Positions 50,511 through 60,050 are shown, numbered from the stretch's first letter. The stretch: DNA of 64,000 nucleotides from Longimicrobium terrae (GCF_014202995.1 NZ_JACHIA010000009.1:124001-188000), one strand, 5' to 3'. The notes: generated by a model from the letters alone, not told the origin. Numbers and translations: made by a program.

Positions 50511-52757
50511 ATGTCCCCATTCGCCCGACTGTCCCTGCTGGCGGCCTGCCTGTCGCTGGCGGCGTGCGCGGACCAGACGCCGACCGCCTCGCCCGAGACG
50601 GACGAGGCCGTAACGCTCGCCGGCGTACGGTGCACCCTGAGCGCGGACCAGTCCAGCGCCACCTGCGGCGCCCCCGCCGGCCGCGGCGATGTGATCCTGG
50701 ACGGCGACGGGCCGTACGTGCAGATCGCCATGACGGAAGTCACCCGCCAGAACGGCGTGCTGACGGCCAACGTCACCCTGAAGAACCTGACCAACAAGGT
50801 CCTGGGCTTCGACGGCACGGAGCACAAGGGCGTCTACGTGTACATGCGCACCCCGCCCACCAACGGCGTGGTGTGGATCGACCCGCGCGGCACCGCCACC
50901 TTCGGCTCCGACGTGGCGCGCCCGTACGAGAAGTTCACGAGCGATCTGGCTCCCGGCGCCACCTCGCGCGCGCAGGAGTGGAGCTTCGCGCTGAACGGGG
51001 CCACCACCTTTACGCTGGACCTGATGGTGGCCACGCGCGTTCCGCAGGAGTTCGGAAGCATCGCGGCCGACCTGGACAGCATCTTTACCGCCGTGGGGCG
51101 CGCGGACGTGCTCACGGCGCAGGGGCTGAACCCCTACGGCTTCCCGGTGGCGGCGCCGCTGCGCTGGACCAGCCGCAACCCGGCCGTGCTGCGGGTGGAC
51201 GCGGCCACGGGCACGCTCCAGCCCGTGACCCCGGGGCTCACCTGGGTCGTCGTGCAGCACGCGGCTGACCGCGGATTTGCCGCCGACTCCGTGCGGGTGC
51301 GCGCCAACCCCGCGGGTCCGTTCACCACCGCCGTCACCTCGGGTGACAACCAGGCCGGCGCGCCGGGCCAGCCGCTGGCCAGCCCGCTGCGCGTGCGCAT
51401 CACCGACGCCAACGGGGCGCCCATCCCGGGCGTGGTGGCGCGCTGGCGCATTCTGGGCAGCACCGGCGGAAGCCTGTTGAACGTCACCACGGTGACCAAC
51501 GCCAATGGTGAGGTGGAGGCGTCGTGGACCCTGGGCAGCGGTGCCGACTCAGTGGAAGTGATCGCCCCGTCCGCCGCCTCGCAGAACCGCGTGGTCTTTC
51601 ACGCGCAGATCATTACCGCCACCCGCGGCTTTACCCGCGTGTGGACCGGCGCCGTTTCCGACGTGTGGGAAACGGCCGGCAACTGGGCCCCGGCGGGCGT
51701 CCCCACCGTGCTGGACAGTGTGGTGGTGCCGGTGACGGCGCGCTCCCCCCGGGCCTCGGTGGTCACGCAGGTGCGCCGCCTGGTAGTGAACACCGGTGCC
51801 ACGCTGGAGCTGAACACCCGCATGTCGGTGCGCTCGGACGCCCTGGTGAGCGGGCAGGTGACGGGCACCGGCGTCGTGCGGATGAACGCCGACACCAGTT
51901 CCGTGCGCTACCAATCCTCGGTCGGCTACGTGGCCCGGATCTCGGGGCGCTTTCCCGAACTGGAGGTCGCGACCAGCGTCGCGCAACCCAGGCTGTCGGG
52001 CAACGTGCTGGTCGCGCGCGACATCCGGCTCGTGAGCGCGCGGCTGATTCTGGGCGGAAACGACCTGCGGGTGGCGGGCGACGCCTACATCCAGGGCGGT
52101 TTCGTGGGCGGGCCGGGGTCCACGGGCGCGGACTCACTCGACGTACGGGGCAACGTTTTCGTGAGCGCGGGCGGGATCGGCGGCGAGCTCGGAGTGCTGC
52201 TCGTGGGCGGCGACATTCTGCAGACGGGCGGAAGCGTCCGTCCCCTGAACGCCCACGTGACGGTTCTGAACGGGCCGGCGCAGCAGCGCGTGAACCTGAT
52301 CGACTCGCGCGAAGGCGACGGCAACCGGCTGGTGAACCTGCGTATTGAAAACACGGGCGGGCTGCGGGTGGACCAGAACCTTCACGTCATCATCGTGGAC
52401 GTGCTCAACGGCGCGCCCATCACCGGGTCGGATACGCTGTCCACGCGCAACCGGCTCAAGACCAACGGGCTGGTGAACCTGCCCGGCCTGGTGATCGGCA
52501 CCACCGGCGGCGCCACGCTGACCGTTTTCCCCGGATCGTACCAGGTGCTCCGGACCCACTTCGGGGGCGGCATCATCCCCGCGCTCCCGTACCAGAACCT
52601 CACGGTGGGCAACACGACGGCGGGCGCTAATCTGCGCATCATGGGCGACTTCCGCGTGGAGGGGACGTTCAACACCAACGGGTACTCCGTGGTGGTGGAC
52701 GGCACCTACACCGTGGCGCCGGGCGGCAGCGTCGTGGGCACCGTCACCCACAACTGA
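50511..52757 (+). CDS. Large beta-rich surface lipoprotein with Ig-like domains
   Basis: 748 residues; lipoprotein signal MSPFARLSLLAACLSLAAC. The region about 25-200 is a beta-sandwich, 210-270 an Ig-like Big_2-type domain (PLRWTSRNPAVLRVDAATG), 280-365 a Big_1-like domain (ITDANGAPIPGVVARWRI), and 370-748 a long repeat-like beta region (for example NVLVARDIRLVSARLILGG) that looks like a right-handed beta-helix or solenoid. It is probably displayed at the cell surface. No enzymatic motif is seen; adhesion or envelope structure is a guess. A strong terminator follows. Confidence 0.85.
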   Translation: MSPFARLSLLAACLSLAACADQTPTASPETDEAVTLAGVRCTLSADQSSATCGAPAGRGDVILDGDGPYVQIAMTEVTRQNGVLTANVTLKNLTNKVLGFDGTEHKGVYVYMRTPPTNGVVWIDPRGTATFGSDVARPYEKFTSDLAPGATSRAQEWSFALNGATTFTLDLMVATRVPQEFGSIAADLDSIFTAVGRADVLTAQGLNPYGFPVAAPLRWTSRNPAVLRVDAATGTLQPVTPGLTWVVVQHAADRGFAADSVRVRANPAGPFTTAVTSGDNQAGAPGQPLASPLRVRITDANGAPIPGVVARWRILGSTGGSLLNVTTVTNANGEVEASWTLGSGADSVEVIAPSAASQNRVVFHAQIITATRGFTRVWTGAVSDVWETAGNWAPAGVPTVLDSVVVPVTARSPRASVVTQVRRLVVNTGATLELNTRMSVRSDALVSGQVTGTGVVRMNADTSSVRYQSSVGYVARISGRFPELEVATSVAQPRLSGNVLVARDIRLVSARLILGGNDLRVAGDAYIQGGFVGGPGSTGADSLDVRGNVFVSAGGIGGELGVLLVGGDILQTGGSVRPLNAHVTVLNGPAQQRVNLIDSREGDGNRLVNLRIENTGGLRVDQNLHVIIVDVLNGAPITGSDTLSTRNRLKTNGLVNLPGLVIGTTGGATLTVFPGSYQVLRTHFGGGIIPALPYQNLTVGNTTAGANLRIMGDFRVEGTFNTNGYSVVVDGTYTVAPGGSVVGTVTHN

Positions 52758-52819
52758 CGGCGCTCCGGGGCCGGGGAGGGTGCCGCCCCCCATGACGCCG
52801 GATCAGCAGTCTGAATGAC

Positions 52820-52860
52820 GAAAAGGGCCCGGGCCGCGTCTGCGGTCCGGGCCTTTTTTC
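52820..52860 (+). terminator. Terminator of the beta-rich lipoprotein gene
   Basis: Stem GGGCCCGGGCCGC with near-complement GCGGTCCGGGCC and six T, about 60 bases behind the stop. Confidence 0.85.
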
Positions 52861-53071
52861 CTCCCCCGCTCTGGTGAGACCGGGCGTGCGGGGACGCACC
52901 CGCATCGCCGAAGCCGCCGCCGCTTCCGTTCAGCCCTGGCGGGTGGTCATCGCGTCCCCGGGCGCATCCGCTCCATCCCGCGCCGCACGTCCCCCGCGGC
53001 CCGGCAGACGCGCGCCCGGTGGAACGGTCCTCGCAAGAGCCGCCCGCCCACGCATGGCGGGGGAGGACGCG

Positions 53072-53560
53072 ATGGGATGGATGGCGAGATACATCGACGC
53101 GCTGCCGGTGAGCGCGAGAGACCGGCTGATCCAGGCGCAGGAGTGGTGTCTGGCCTCGGTGGTGCAGCCTGACGGCTCGCGGTGCCTGGTGGGCCACGCC
53201 GAAGACTGGCGCGCGCTCGCCGTGCAGCCCGGCGACTGGCGCCGGTGGATGGACGACGAGGCGGGTGGCGCGGAATGCGCCCCGGCGAACGATGCGCGGG
53301 CGCGCGAACTGGAGGAGGTGTGCAGCCCGTACTTCTTTGCCTTCCGCCGCGCGCACCCGGCGGACATGCCGGTGTACCGCGACCGCGTGGCGCGCTGGGG
53401 CCTCGCCTCCGAGGCGCGCATCGGCGCGCGCTTCGACCGGCTGTGCGCGCGCCGCGGGCTGGCTTGTGCCATCCGCATGGTCAAGCGGCGCGCGGCCGCC
53501 GGTGTCCCCATCCACGCGCCGCCGCCCGCGTCCCCGCGCGGCGTTCCGGCCGCGCACTGA
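53072..53560 (+). CDS. Hypothetical protein, 162 residues
   Basis: ATG 53072 sits five bases behind GGGGAGG (53060-53066); an earlier ATG 53054 exists in frame but its position overlaps this ribosome site. The protein is soluble, with a Trp/Arg-rich start (MGWMARYIDALPVSARDRL), one Cys near the start and Cys near CSPYFF and CARRGLAC, and a Pro/Ala-rich tail. No motif is recognised. Alone, between two terminator-like hairpins. Confidence 0.65.
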   Translation: MGWMARYIDALPVSARDRLIQAQEWCLASVVQPDGSRCLVGHAEDWRALAVQPGDWRRWMDDEAGGAECAPANDARARELEEVCSPYFFAFRRAHPADMPVYRDRVARWGLASEARIGARFDRLCARRGLACAIRMVKRRAAAGVPIHAPPPASPRGVPAAH

Positions 53561-53728
53561 CCGGTCGTGCGCCCGTCTGGATGCGGATCGTCGGGCTGGG
53601 CAGGATGATCGACGCCGGCGTGGAGAATCGGCGCCCGGAGAAACGTGGTGCCGAGCGAAACGTCACGGTTGCGCGGCTTCGCGGATGCCGCGGTGGATGA
53701 TCCGCGGACGCGCCTCTCCGGATGCAGA

Positions 53729-53766
53729 ACGGCCCCTCCTCCGCGGCGCGGGAGAGGGGCCGTTTT
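53729..53766 (+). terminator. Terminator between convergent genes
   Basis: Stem ACGGCCCCTC with its complement and a 15-base loop, then TTTTCC on the plus strand. Confidence 0.7.
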
Positions 53767-53782
53767 CCATCCGCCGCGCGGG

Positions 53783-54382
53783 TCAGGGCAGCCGCGGGCC
53801 GCCGTGGCGCGCAAAGTACTGCGCGTTCTTTTCGATGCTGTCCATCACGCGGTTGGGGTGCACGTCGCGCGAAAGCTCGTCCAGTTCCGGATCGACTGCA
53901 TCCTCAATCCCCATCTTTTCCGCCATCGCGGCGACCAGCGCCAGCGTGCGGGTGATCTCGTGCTCCGCCAGCAGGCTTACCTGAAGGTCCAGGTCGGCGC
54001 GCTTGTCGGCCAGCTCCGCCATCCGGTTCTGGCTGATAAGCACGAAGGTGCTGATGAAGATGGCTTCGACGGACGCCACCATCGCCAGAATCACGAAGCT
54101 GGGGTCGAACTTGGGCAGCCCGGGAATCCACCCCGTGTTCGCCAGGATCCACGAGCCGAAGATGGCCAGGTGCATGTAGACGAACGGCATGCTCCCGGCG
54201 AAGCGCGTAAATCCGTCCGCGATGCGCTCCGAGCGGGTCTTGGCCCGCTCCTCCTCCGCGCGGCGCTCCAGCAGCGCGCGGACGTTGCGCTCCACCACGC
54301 GCGCCATGGACCGGCGTCCGCGCGGCGGATACGTGGGGGTGTCCGGAGAGGACGGTTCGGGTTGGTTCAGGTACTCTGCCAT
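53783..54382 (-). CDS. DUF1003 membrane protein
   Basis: 199 residues from ATG 54382. Two membrane helices (FVYMHLAIFGSWILANTG and VILAMVASVEAIFISTFVLI) are followed by the family text SQNRMAELADKRADLDLQVSLLAEHE, the DUF1003 hallmark, and a helical tail. The N-terminal 50 residues are acidic and Arg rich. Function of DUF1003 proteins is not established. It is the last gene of a three-gene minus-strand group with the 84-residue protein and MarC, the gap being 56 bases. Confidence 0.88.
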   Translation of the reverse strand: MAEYLNQPEPSSPDTPTYPPRGRRSMARVVERNVRALLERRAEEERAKTRSERIADGFTRFAGSMPFVYMHLAIFGSWILANTGWIPGLPKFDPSFVILAMVASVEAIFISTFVLISQNRMAELADKRADLDLQVSLLAEHEITRTLALVAAMAEKMGIEDAVDPELDELSRDVHPNRVMDSIEKNAQYFARHGGPRLP

Positions 54383-54438
54383 GGCACCCCGCACGGGCAA
54401 GAGGCAAGCCACGCCCGCCGCAACCCGCTGGCGCCGCG

Positions 54439-54693
54439 CTACTTCGGCGCGTCTCCGCCGGGCATGCGCGCGCGCAGGTAGCTGTCCAGCTGCGCGTCGG
54501 GCACGCCGTACACCTGCTCGCTCAGAAAGCGGCGCGTCTCCACCTCGTTGTGCGTCACCTGCCGCAGCATGTGGCTCAGGCTTTCCAGCGAAAAGCCCAC
54601 GCGGCGCGCGGCATCCGCCAGCCGGCGGTAGGCATCCCGCCGCGCGGCCTGCTCTTCGGGCGTTTCCGCCTCGTCCCACGGTTCACGCATCAT
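54439..54693 (-). CDS. Hypothetical protein, 84 residues
   Basis: ATG 54693 has GGAGG eight bases ahead, and its start lies three bases behind the marC stop, so it is cotranscribed. The protein is helical and charged (RRLADAARRVGFSLESLSHMLRQ), ending PGGDAPK; no signal peptide. No family recognised. Confidence 0.75.
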   Translation of the reverse strand: MMREPWDEAETPEEQAARRDAYRRLADAARRVGFSLESLSHMLRQVTHNEVETRRFLSEQVYGVPDAQLDSYLRARMPGGDAPK

Positions 54694-54696
54694 CCG

Positions 54697-55350
54697 TCAT
54701 CCTCCCCGCGATCGAACCACCAGGTCCAGCACCACCGCGCGCACCCCGTCCACCACGAACTGCGTGCCGATCACCATCACCAGAAGCCCCATGATGCGCT
54801 CGATCACGTTGATCCCCGTGGTGCCCAGCCGCCGCACCAGCAGCGGCGCCAAGCCCAGCACCACCCAGGCAATCAGCAGCACCACCACGATGGCGGCGTA
54901 GACGATCAGCCGCTTGGGCATCGTGTCCGCCTGGGCCAGCAGGGTGATGACGGTGGTGATGGCGCCCGGCCCGGCCAGCAGCGGAATGCCGAGCGGGATG
55001 ATCCCCACGTCCTCCTTCTGCCCGCCCTCTTCCTCTTCCTCCTCCGTGGTGCGCGTGCGCGACCGGCGGGCCTGCAGCATCTCCAGCCCGATGCCGAACA
55101 GGATGATGCCGCCGGTGATGCGGAACGCCTCGGTGGTGATGCCGAACAGGCGGAAGATGGCCGTGCCCAGCAGCCCGAAGACGGTCAGGACGACGAGCGC
55201 CGTCACCAGCGCGCGGCGCAGCACGGCGGCGCGGTGGGCCGGCTCGTAGTGCGCGGTGTTGCTGATGTAGATGGGGATGGCCGCGACGGGGTCCACCATC
55301 ACCAGGATGGAGCTTACCGCCAGCAGGGTAAAACCGAACAGTTCCGGCAT
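54697..55350 (-). CDS. MarC-family integral membrane protein
   Basis: 217 residues, six hydrophobic segments. LLAVSSILVMVDPVAAIPIY, LGTAIFRLFGITTEAFRITGG and GIIPLGIPLLAGPGAITTVI are the MarC signatures. An acidic-basic loop of Glu residues (TTEEEEEEGGQK) separates the halves, longer than in typical members. The role of MarC proteins is not settled; no drug link is claimed. It is the first gene of the minus-strand trio and is divergent from the 2H phosphoesterase gene. Confidence 0.93.
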   Translation of the reverse strand: MPELFGFTLLAVSSILVMVDPVAAIPIYISNTAHYEPAHRAAVLRRALVTALVVLTVFGLLGTAIFRLFGITTEAFRITGGIILFGIGLEMLQARRSRTRTTEEEEEEGGQKEDVGIIPLGIPLLAGPGAITTVITLLAQADTMPKRLIVYAAIVVVLLIAWVVLGLAPLLVRRLGTTGINVIERIMGLLVMVIGTQFVVDGVRAVVLDLVVRSRGG

Positions 55351-55479
55351 GCCGCTCCGCGTGGTTGGGGCCCGAACGCCAATCTTCGCTTCCGCGCGGC
55401 GGAGAGCAAGACTGTTGGCGGTACGGACGAGTCGCGAGGCCGTTGCCACCTTCCCCGTGCCCGCGATAGCTTCGCCGCC

Positions 55480-56190
55480 ATGCACGATTCCGCACTCGCC
55501 GCCCGCTACGACGCGCTCTGGAACGCCGCCGCCCCGGAGGTGCGCGCGGGCCGCGCCGCGCTCGATGCGTGGGCGGCGCGCAAGGACGATGACCATCGCC
55601 GCGGCGTCACGCTCCTGGCCCGCCCCTCGGATTCCGTCACGCGCGAACTTTGCGCGCTGATGGATGAACTGCGCGCGCTGGAGCCGGACCAGTACTACCA
55701 TCCGCCCGCGGACCTGCACATCACCGTGCTTTCCCTGATCTCCGCGACGGTGGACTACGAGGAGCGGATGCATCAGGTGGATGGATTCCGCGCCGCCGTC
55801 GCCGAGGCGGTCGGCCGCGCGGCGCACTTCACCATCGACGCCGCGGGCGTGACGCTTTCCCCCGCCGCGGTGCTGGCCCGGGGCTTTCCGCGTGACGACG
55901 CGCTGGAGCGCCTGCGCGCGGGGCTGCGGGAGTCGCTGGCCGCGCGCGGGCTGGCCGGCGGGCTGGACGCGCGCTACCGCCTGCGGACCGCGCACACCAC
56001 GATGGTACGCTTCACTGCCCCCCTGCGCGATCCCGCCCGCTTCGTCGACGCGCTCCAGTCCGCCCGCCAGCGCCCGTTCGGCGCGACGATCGTGGCCACG
56101 CTGGAACTGACGCTCAGCGACTGGTACCAGTCCGCCGGCCGCACCCGCCTGCTCGCCGCCTTCCCCCTCCCCGCCGCGCCGCCAGCCTGA
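55480..56190 (+). CDS. 2H phosphoesterase / RNA ligase-like protein
   Basis: 236 residues from ATG 55480. Two H-x-T-x motifs are present: DLHITVLSL near residue 85 and AHTTMVRF near 175, the two-His pair of 2H phosphoesterases and 2'-5' RNA ligase-like proteins. The domain between is alpha/beta. These enzymes open cyclic phosphates or join RNA ends; which reaction applies is not visible. It stands alone and has no clear ribosome site. Confidence 0.8.
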   Translation: MHDSALAARYDALWNAAAPEVRAGRAALDAWAARKDDDHRRGVTLLARPSDSVTRELCALMDELRALEPDQYYHPPADLHITVLSLISATVDYEERMHQVDGFRAAVAEAVGRAAHFTIDAAGVTLSPAAVLARGFPRDDALERLRAGLRESLAARGLAGGLDARYRLRTAHTTMVRFTAPLRDPARFVDALQSARQRPFGATIVATLELTLSDWYQSAGRTRLLAAFPLPAAPPA

Positions 56191-56373
56191 CCGCCATCGC
56201 GCGGCGACGAGCACAATCCGCCGCCCTCCGCACCGGACTGGGGTGTGCTCCCTCTCCCACGTCCGTTTGTGGGAGAGGGTCGTCGCGCGGAGCGCGCGGG
56301 GTGAGGGCCCCCGCCGGCGGCCACCCCCACTGCCCGTTCCGCACCATCGTTCTCCCATCCGCTCGTCGTCAAA

Positions 56374-56403
56374 ACGAAAAAACGCATCCGGCGTACCGGA
56401 TGC
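56374..56403 (-). terminator. Terminator of the FKBP isomerase gene
   Basis: Stem GCATCCGG with its complement around CGTA; the minus strand continues GTTTTTTCGTTTT, the strongest T tract in the window. The remainder of the gap 56191-56430 carries a CTCTCCC/GGGAGAG hairpin at about 56243-56280 related to repeat family B. Confidence 0.9.
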
Positions 56404-56430
56404 GCTTCCGTTTCCCATCCACCCGCCCGC

Positions 56431-56856
56431 TCAGCCGATGTCCACCAGCGTGAGCCGAAAGGTGAGCTGCTTGCCCGCAAGGTCGTGGTTGGCGTCCAGC
56501 AGCACCACGTCGTCGCGCACCTCCGCCACGGTCACCACAAAGGTGTTCTGCCCGTCGCTCATCTGCAGCTTGCGGCCGATTTCCGGGATCACGCCCTCCG
56601 GAAACTGCGACCGCGGCACCTGCAGAACCAGCTCTTCGCGGGCCTCGCCGTACGCGTCCGCCGCGGGGATCACCACCGTGCGCTCGTCGCCCGGCTGCAT
56701 TCCCGTCACGCCGTGGTCAAAGCCGGCGATCACCTGCCCCGTGCCCAGCGTAAACTCCAGCGGCTCGCGCCCTTCGGAGCTGTCGAACACGGTTCCGTCA
56801 TCCAGCGTCCCCGTGTAGTGCACGCGGACGGTATCTCCCGATTTGGCTTCCGCCAT
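56431..56856 (-). CDS. SlyD-like FKBP-type peptidyl-prolyl isomerase
   Basis: 141 residues from ATG 56856 with CAGGAGA directly ahead. It has VRVHYTGTLDDGTVFDSS, the insert-in-flap region from about residue 70, and VLLDANHDLAGKQLTFRL, the typical SlyD end of the FKBP fold. The His-rich metal tail of E. coli SlyD is missing. Cytoplasmic folding catalyst with chaperone activity. Confidence 0.93.
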   Translation of the reverse strand: MAEAKSGDTVRVHYTGTLDDGTVFDSSEGREPLEFTLGTGQVIAGFDHGVTGMQPGDERTVVIPAADAYGEAREELVLQVPRSQFPEGVIPEIGRKLQMSDGQNTFVVTVAEVRDDVVLLDANHDLAGKQLTFRLTLVDIG

Positions 56857-56949
56857 TCTCCTGACTCCTGCCGGGCCGGGTACCGGACCCCTCCCCCGCG
56901 GAGGCGTCACGCGGGCGGCGTACGCAAGACAAACGCCCGCCGGTCCGCC

Positions 56950-57333
56950 CTACGACTGCTTCGCCAGCCACTCCTTGGCGGGCTCCAGATCATCGAACGA
57001 CTCCATCACCCGGCGGCTGAACAGCAGCACGGCGCGGAACAGCACCTTGTGCACGCCCGCCATCCCCACGACGGCGGCGGCGGTCACGTACGGCTTGTTG
57101 TGCACCGTGAGCTTCTTGAGCGCGTCCATCACGGGCGGCGAGTAGCGCGCCCCCGTCACGTTGCTCAGCGTGCGCACCGAGGCGGGCGGCTGCCGCGCGA
57201 CCAGTTCACGCACGCGCTCAATCTGCTCCAGGATGTCGGCCTCGTTCTGCAGGTGCGACAGGTCGATGAGCAGAATGCGGGCACCGGCGTGCTCGATGAA
57301 GCGAACGCGGGGCGGCGTTTCCGCGAGCGGCAT
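56950..57333 (-). CDS. STAS/SpoIIAA-like hypothetical protein
   Basis: 127 residues. The start ATG 57333 is followed by beta-alpha text ARILLIDLSHLQNEADILE and a conserved-looking PPVMDALKKLTVHNKPYVTA then AVVGMAGVHKVLF, the layout of STAS-like proteins. There is no phospho-acceptor Ser in a typical place. Cytoplasmic; function unknown. Stands alone. Confidence 0.75.
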   Translation of the reverse strand: MPLAETPPRVRFIEHAGARILLIDLSHLQNEADILEQIERVRELVARQPPASVRTLSNVTGARYSPPVMDALKKLTVHNKPYVTAAAVVGMAGVHKVLFRAVLLFSRRVMESFDDLEPAKEWLAKQS

Positions 57334-57600
57334 GATGGGCGGGGAGCGAGGATGAAAGGGATGCGCGAAAAGAACGTTTCGGGCGTGAACTGAGCGGGAC
57401 GCAACCTAGTGGCCGGGAAACATCCTTTCAAGGCCCGCGCGCTCCGGCCGCGCCTCCCTGCAACGTCCATCCGGTTCGGTGGATGACGGGCGCGGTTATC
57501 GCAGGGATTCGCGGCTTGTTCCGGGCACCCGGCGGCGTTCGCGCAAAGGTGCGGTGCGCGGCCCCGGGCGCATCAACCCCGTGATGATCATCCGCGAGAC

Positions 57601-58452
57601 ATGACCAGCATTCCCCGCGTCACGCTCAACAACGGCGTCCAGATTCCGCAGGTGGGCTACGGCGTGTTCGAGATCGAGCCGGCGCGCACGGCGGAGTACG
57701 TGCGCATGGCGCTGGACGCCGGCTACCGCCACATCGACACGGCGCAGATGTACGGCAACGAGGCCGAGGTCGGCGAGGCGGTGCAGGCGTCCGGAGTACC
57801 GCGCGCCGACGTCTTCATCACCACCAAGCTGGACAACGGGCGCCACGGCCGCGCGGAAGCCGTCCGGGCGCTGGACGAGAGCCTGCGGCGGCTGCGGACG
57901 GACTACGTGGACCTGTTCCTGATTCACTGGCCCATCCCGCCGGAAGACCGCTACGTGGAAACGTGGGAAGCGCTTGGGGAGCTGATGGCGGGCGAAAAGA
58001 CGCGCGCCATCGGCGTATCCAACATGACCGGGGCGCAGCTTGCGCGGCTGGCGGAGCGCTCGGACATCGTCCCCGCCGTGAACCAAGTGGAGCTGAACCC
58101 GTTCCACCCGCGGCGCGAACTGGTGGCCTACCACCGCGAGCACGGCATCGCCACGGAAGCGTGGCGCCCCATCGCCAAGGGCCAGGGGCTGGATCATCCC
58201 ACGCTGGTGAACCTGGCGGAGCGGTATGGCAGGACGCCCGCGCAGGTGATGCTGCGGTGGCAGATTCAGGAAGGGAACATCGTGTTTCCCAAGTCCGTCA
58301 CCCCGTCGCGCATCCGAGAAAACCTGGACGTATTCGGCTTCCGGCTGGCGGATGACGAGATGGCGTCCGTCGCCGCGCTTGCCGGCGATCCCCACGCCCC
58401 CGCGGACCGCACCCCCGAGGCGCTCAAGATCATCGACACCTGGTCCGCCTGA
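57601..58452 (+). CDS. Aldo/keto reductase
   Basis: 283-residue NADPH-dependent oxidoreductase of the AKR superfamily. The catalytic tetrad is visible: Asp in GYRHIDTAQMYGNE (with Tyr of MYG), Lys in ITTKLDN and His in LFLIHWPIP; the NADP-binding end PKSVTPSRIRENLDVF is also present. The likely role is reduction of reactive aldehydes or keto sugars in the cytoplasm; substrate unknown. Not linked to neighbours. Confidence 0.95.
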   Translation: MTSIPRVTLNNGVQIPQVGYGVFEIEPARTAEYVRMALDAGYRHIDTAQMYGNEAEVGEAVQASGVPRADVFITTKLDNGRHGRAEAVRALDESLRRLRTDYVDLFLIHWPIPPEDRYVETWEALGELMAGEKTRAIGVSNMTGAQLARLAERSDIVPAVNQVELNPFHPRRELVAYHREHGIATEAWRPIAKGQGLDHPTLVNLAERYGRTPAQVMLRWQIQEGNIVFPKSVTPSRIRENLDVFGFRLADDEMASVAALAGDPHAPADRTPEALKIIDTWSA

Positions 58453-58578
58453 TTCGCGTGCTGATCGGAATGTCCCGCGGCGCGGGCACGTCCGTGCGAG
58501 CAGGTGACCGCCTGGAGCCTCACCGATGCGGTGCGTCACCGGAGACAACGACGGCGGAACGACCCGCTGCCCGCCCGC

Positions 58579-58748
58579 GCGCTGAGGTCTCCCCCTCTCC
58601 CGCTTGCGGGAGAGGGGGCCGGGGGGTGAGGGCTGCCTGCGGCCGCGCCGGACCGTCCGAAACGTGAGGACGTTGCAGTTCTCCCCTCTCCGTGCGCAGT
58701 TTGCACGGGGAGGGGCCGGGGGAGGGGCCTCACAGTCCGGCGATGAGC
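58579..58748 (+). repeat. Dispersed hairpin-rich repeat family B, copy 2
   Basis: Same orientation and boundaries as 47903-48070: GCGCTGAGGTCTCCC, an eight-base stem CTCTCCCGC/GCGGGAGAG, CCCCTCTCCGTGC with GCACGGGGAGGGG, and the end CCGGCGATGA. The copies differ mainly in the middle 40 bases. Confidence 0.75.
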
Positions 58749-58785
58749 AGACCCATCAGAACAGCACATCCGCCTGAATGATGAA

Positions 58786-58819
58786 GAAGGGGCGCGGAGA
58801 TGATTCTCCGCGCCCCTTC
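58786..58819 (-). terminator. Terminator of the FKBP lipoprotein gene
   Basis: Perfect 15-base stem GAAGGGGCGCGGAGA with its complement around four bases, 20 bases behind the stop on the minus strand. Confidence 0.7.
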
Positions 58820-58838
58820 GTTCATCCGGCGAGACCGC

Positions 58839-59321
58839 TTACTTGACCGAATCCACCAGAACGTTGAAGACCAGGATGGAGTTGCCGGGAATGCCGGGAC
58901 GCGACGAACGCCCGTAGCCCAGCGAAGGCGGAATGATCAGCTGGCGCTGCCCGCCCTTCTTCATCCCCGCCACGCCCTCGTCAAAGCCCTGAATCACCAT
59001 GCCGCGGCCCAGGATGAAGGGGAACACCGGCCCGCCCACGTTGGTGTCCACCTGCTGCCCGCTGGCCAGCCACAGGGTGTAGTGCACGTACGCCGTGTCG
59101 TTCGCCGCCGCGGCCACACCGGTGCCGGCGGTGATGTCGCGGTAGTACATGCCGCTGCCCGTGCGCGTGCTGGCCGCCAGGTTCACGCCCAGCGACGAAG
59201 CGAACTGGGTTTCTTCGATGACGGGAGACGAGTAGGTCACGTCGCCGTCGCAGGCCGCGGCCGCGGCGATCGGAAGCGCGCACGCCAGCAGGGCCAGGGA
59301 GCGGCGGATCAGCTTGTTCAT
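58839..59321 (-). CDS. FKBP-type peptidyl-prolyl isomerase lipoprotein
   Basis: 160 residues from ATG 59321; signal with lipobox AAAAC (MNKLIRRSLALLACALPIA...). The FKBP domain starts near residue 55 (YRDITAGTG) with VHYTLWLASGQQVDTN, VIQGFDEGVAGMKKGGQRQLIIP and LGYGRSSRPGIPGNSILVFNVLV, all FKBP hallmarks. Membrane-anchored folding catalyst of the envelope. A longer upstream frame is dismissed because the signal peptide starts here. Confidence 0.92.
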   Translation of the reverse strand: MNKLIRRSLALLACALPIAAAAACDGDVTYSSPVIEETQFASSLGVNLAASTRTGSGMYYRDITAGTGVAAAANDTAYVHYTLWLASGQQVDTNVGGPVFPFILGRGMVIQGFDEGVAGMKKGGQRQLIIPPSLGYGRSSRPGIPGNSILVFNVLVDSVK

Positions 59322-59554
59322 GGGAATCGTACTCGGGTCGGGTTCATCAACGGCGCCGCGCGCCGCGGGGGAACGCGCGCGGACGGCGTTCCGGGAACCC
59401 CCAACGATAGCACCGCGCACGCCGATCCGTCTACGGTGCACCTGACCGATGTCCGCGCGCCGCGCGGGCTTGCGCCCCCGCACGGGCGGCGGCGCCCCGG
59501 CCGCGGTATCTTGCGGCTCGCGCGCGAGGACGGACCTGTGGAACGGGAGATGTC

Positions 59555-60025
59555 GTGAAGCTGTGGATTGACGCGGACGCGGCGCCGCGGGACGTAAAGG
59601 AGATCGTGTTCCGCGCGGCGCGGCGGCTGGAGCTGCAGACGGTGCTCGTCGCCAACCAGCGGCTGCCGCTTCCGCCGGGCAACCCGTTCATCAGCGCGGT
59701 ACGCGTGGAGGGCGGCCCCGACGTGGCCGACCGCCACATCGCCGATTCGGCGGAGCCGGGCGACGTCGCCGTCACCGCCGACATTCCGCTGGCCGCGGCG
59801 CTGGTGGAGAAGCAGGTATTCGTCATCGACCCGCGCGGCGACGAGTACTCGCCCGACAGCATCGGCGAGCGCCTGGCCGTGCGCGACTTCATGGACGGGC
59901 TGCGGGGCGCCGGGGTGGAAACCGGCGGCGCCCGTCCCTACGGCGAGCGGGAAAAAAAGGCCTTTGCCGCCGCGCTGGACCGCGTGCTCACCCGCGCCAT
60001 GCGGGGCGGGCGGCCGGGGCGCTGA
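59555..60025 (+). CDS. YaiI/YqxD family (DUF188) protein
   Basis: 156 residues from GTG 59555 with GGGAG eight bases ahead. [21 protein letters not shown] and [25 protein letters not shown] are the DUF188 hallmarks with conserved Asp residues as in PIN-like nucleases. Function not established. Convergent with the next gene; a shared hairpin lies between. Confidence 0.93.
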   Translation: MKLWIDADAAPRDVKEIVFRAARRLELQTVLVANQRLPLPPGNPFISAVRVEGGPDVADRHIADSAEPGDVAVTADIPLAAALVEKQVFVIDPRGDEYSPDSIGERLAVRDFMDGLRGAGVETGGARPYGEREKKAFAAALDRVLTRAMRGGRPGR

Positions 60026-60050
60026 CGGACTTTGGGGGCGTGCGGAAGAA

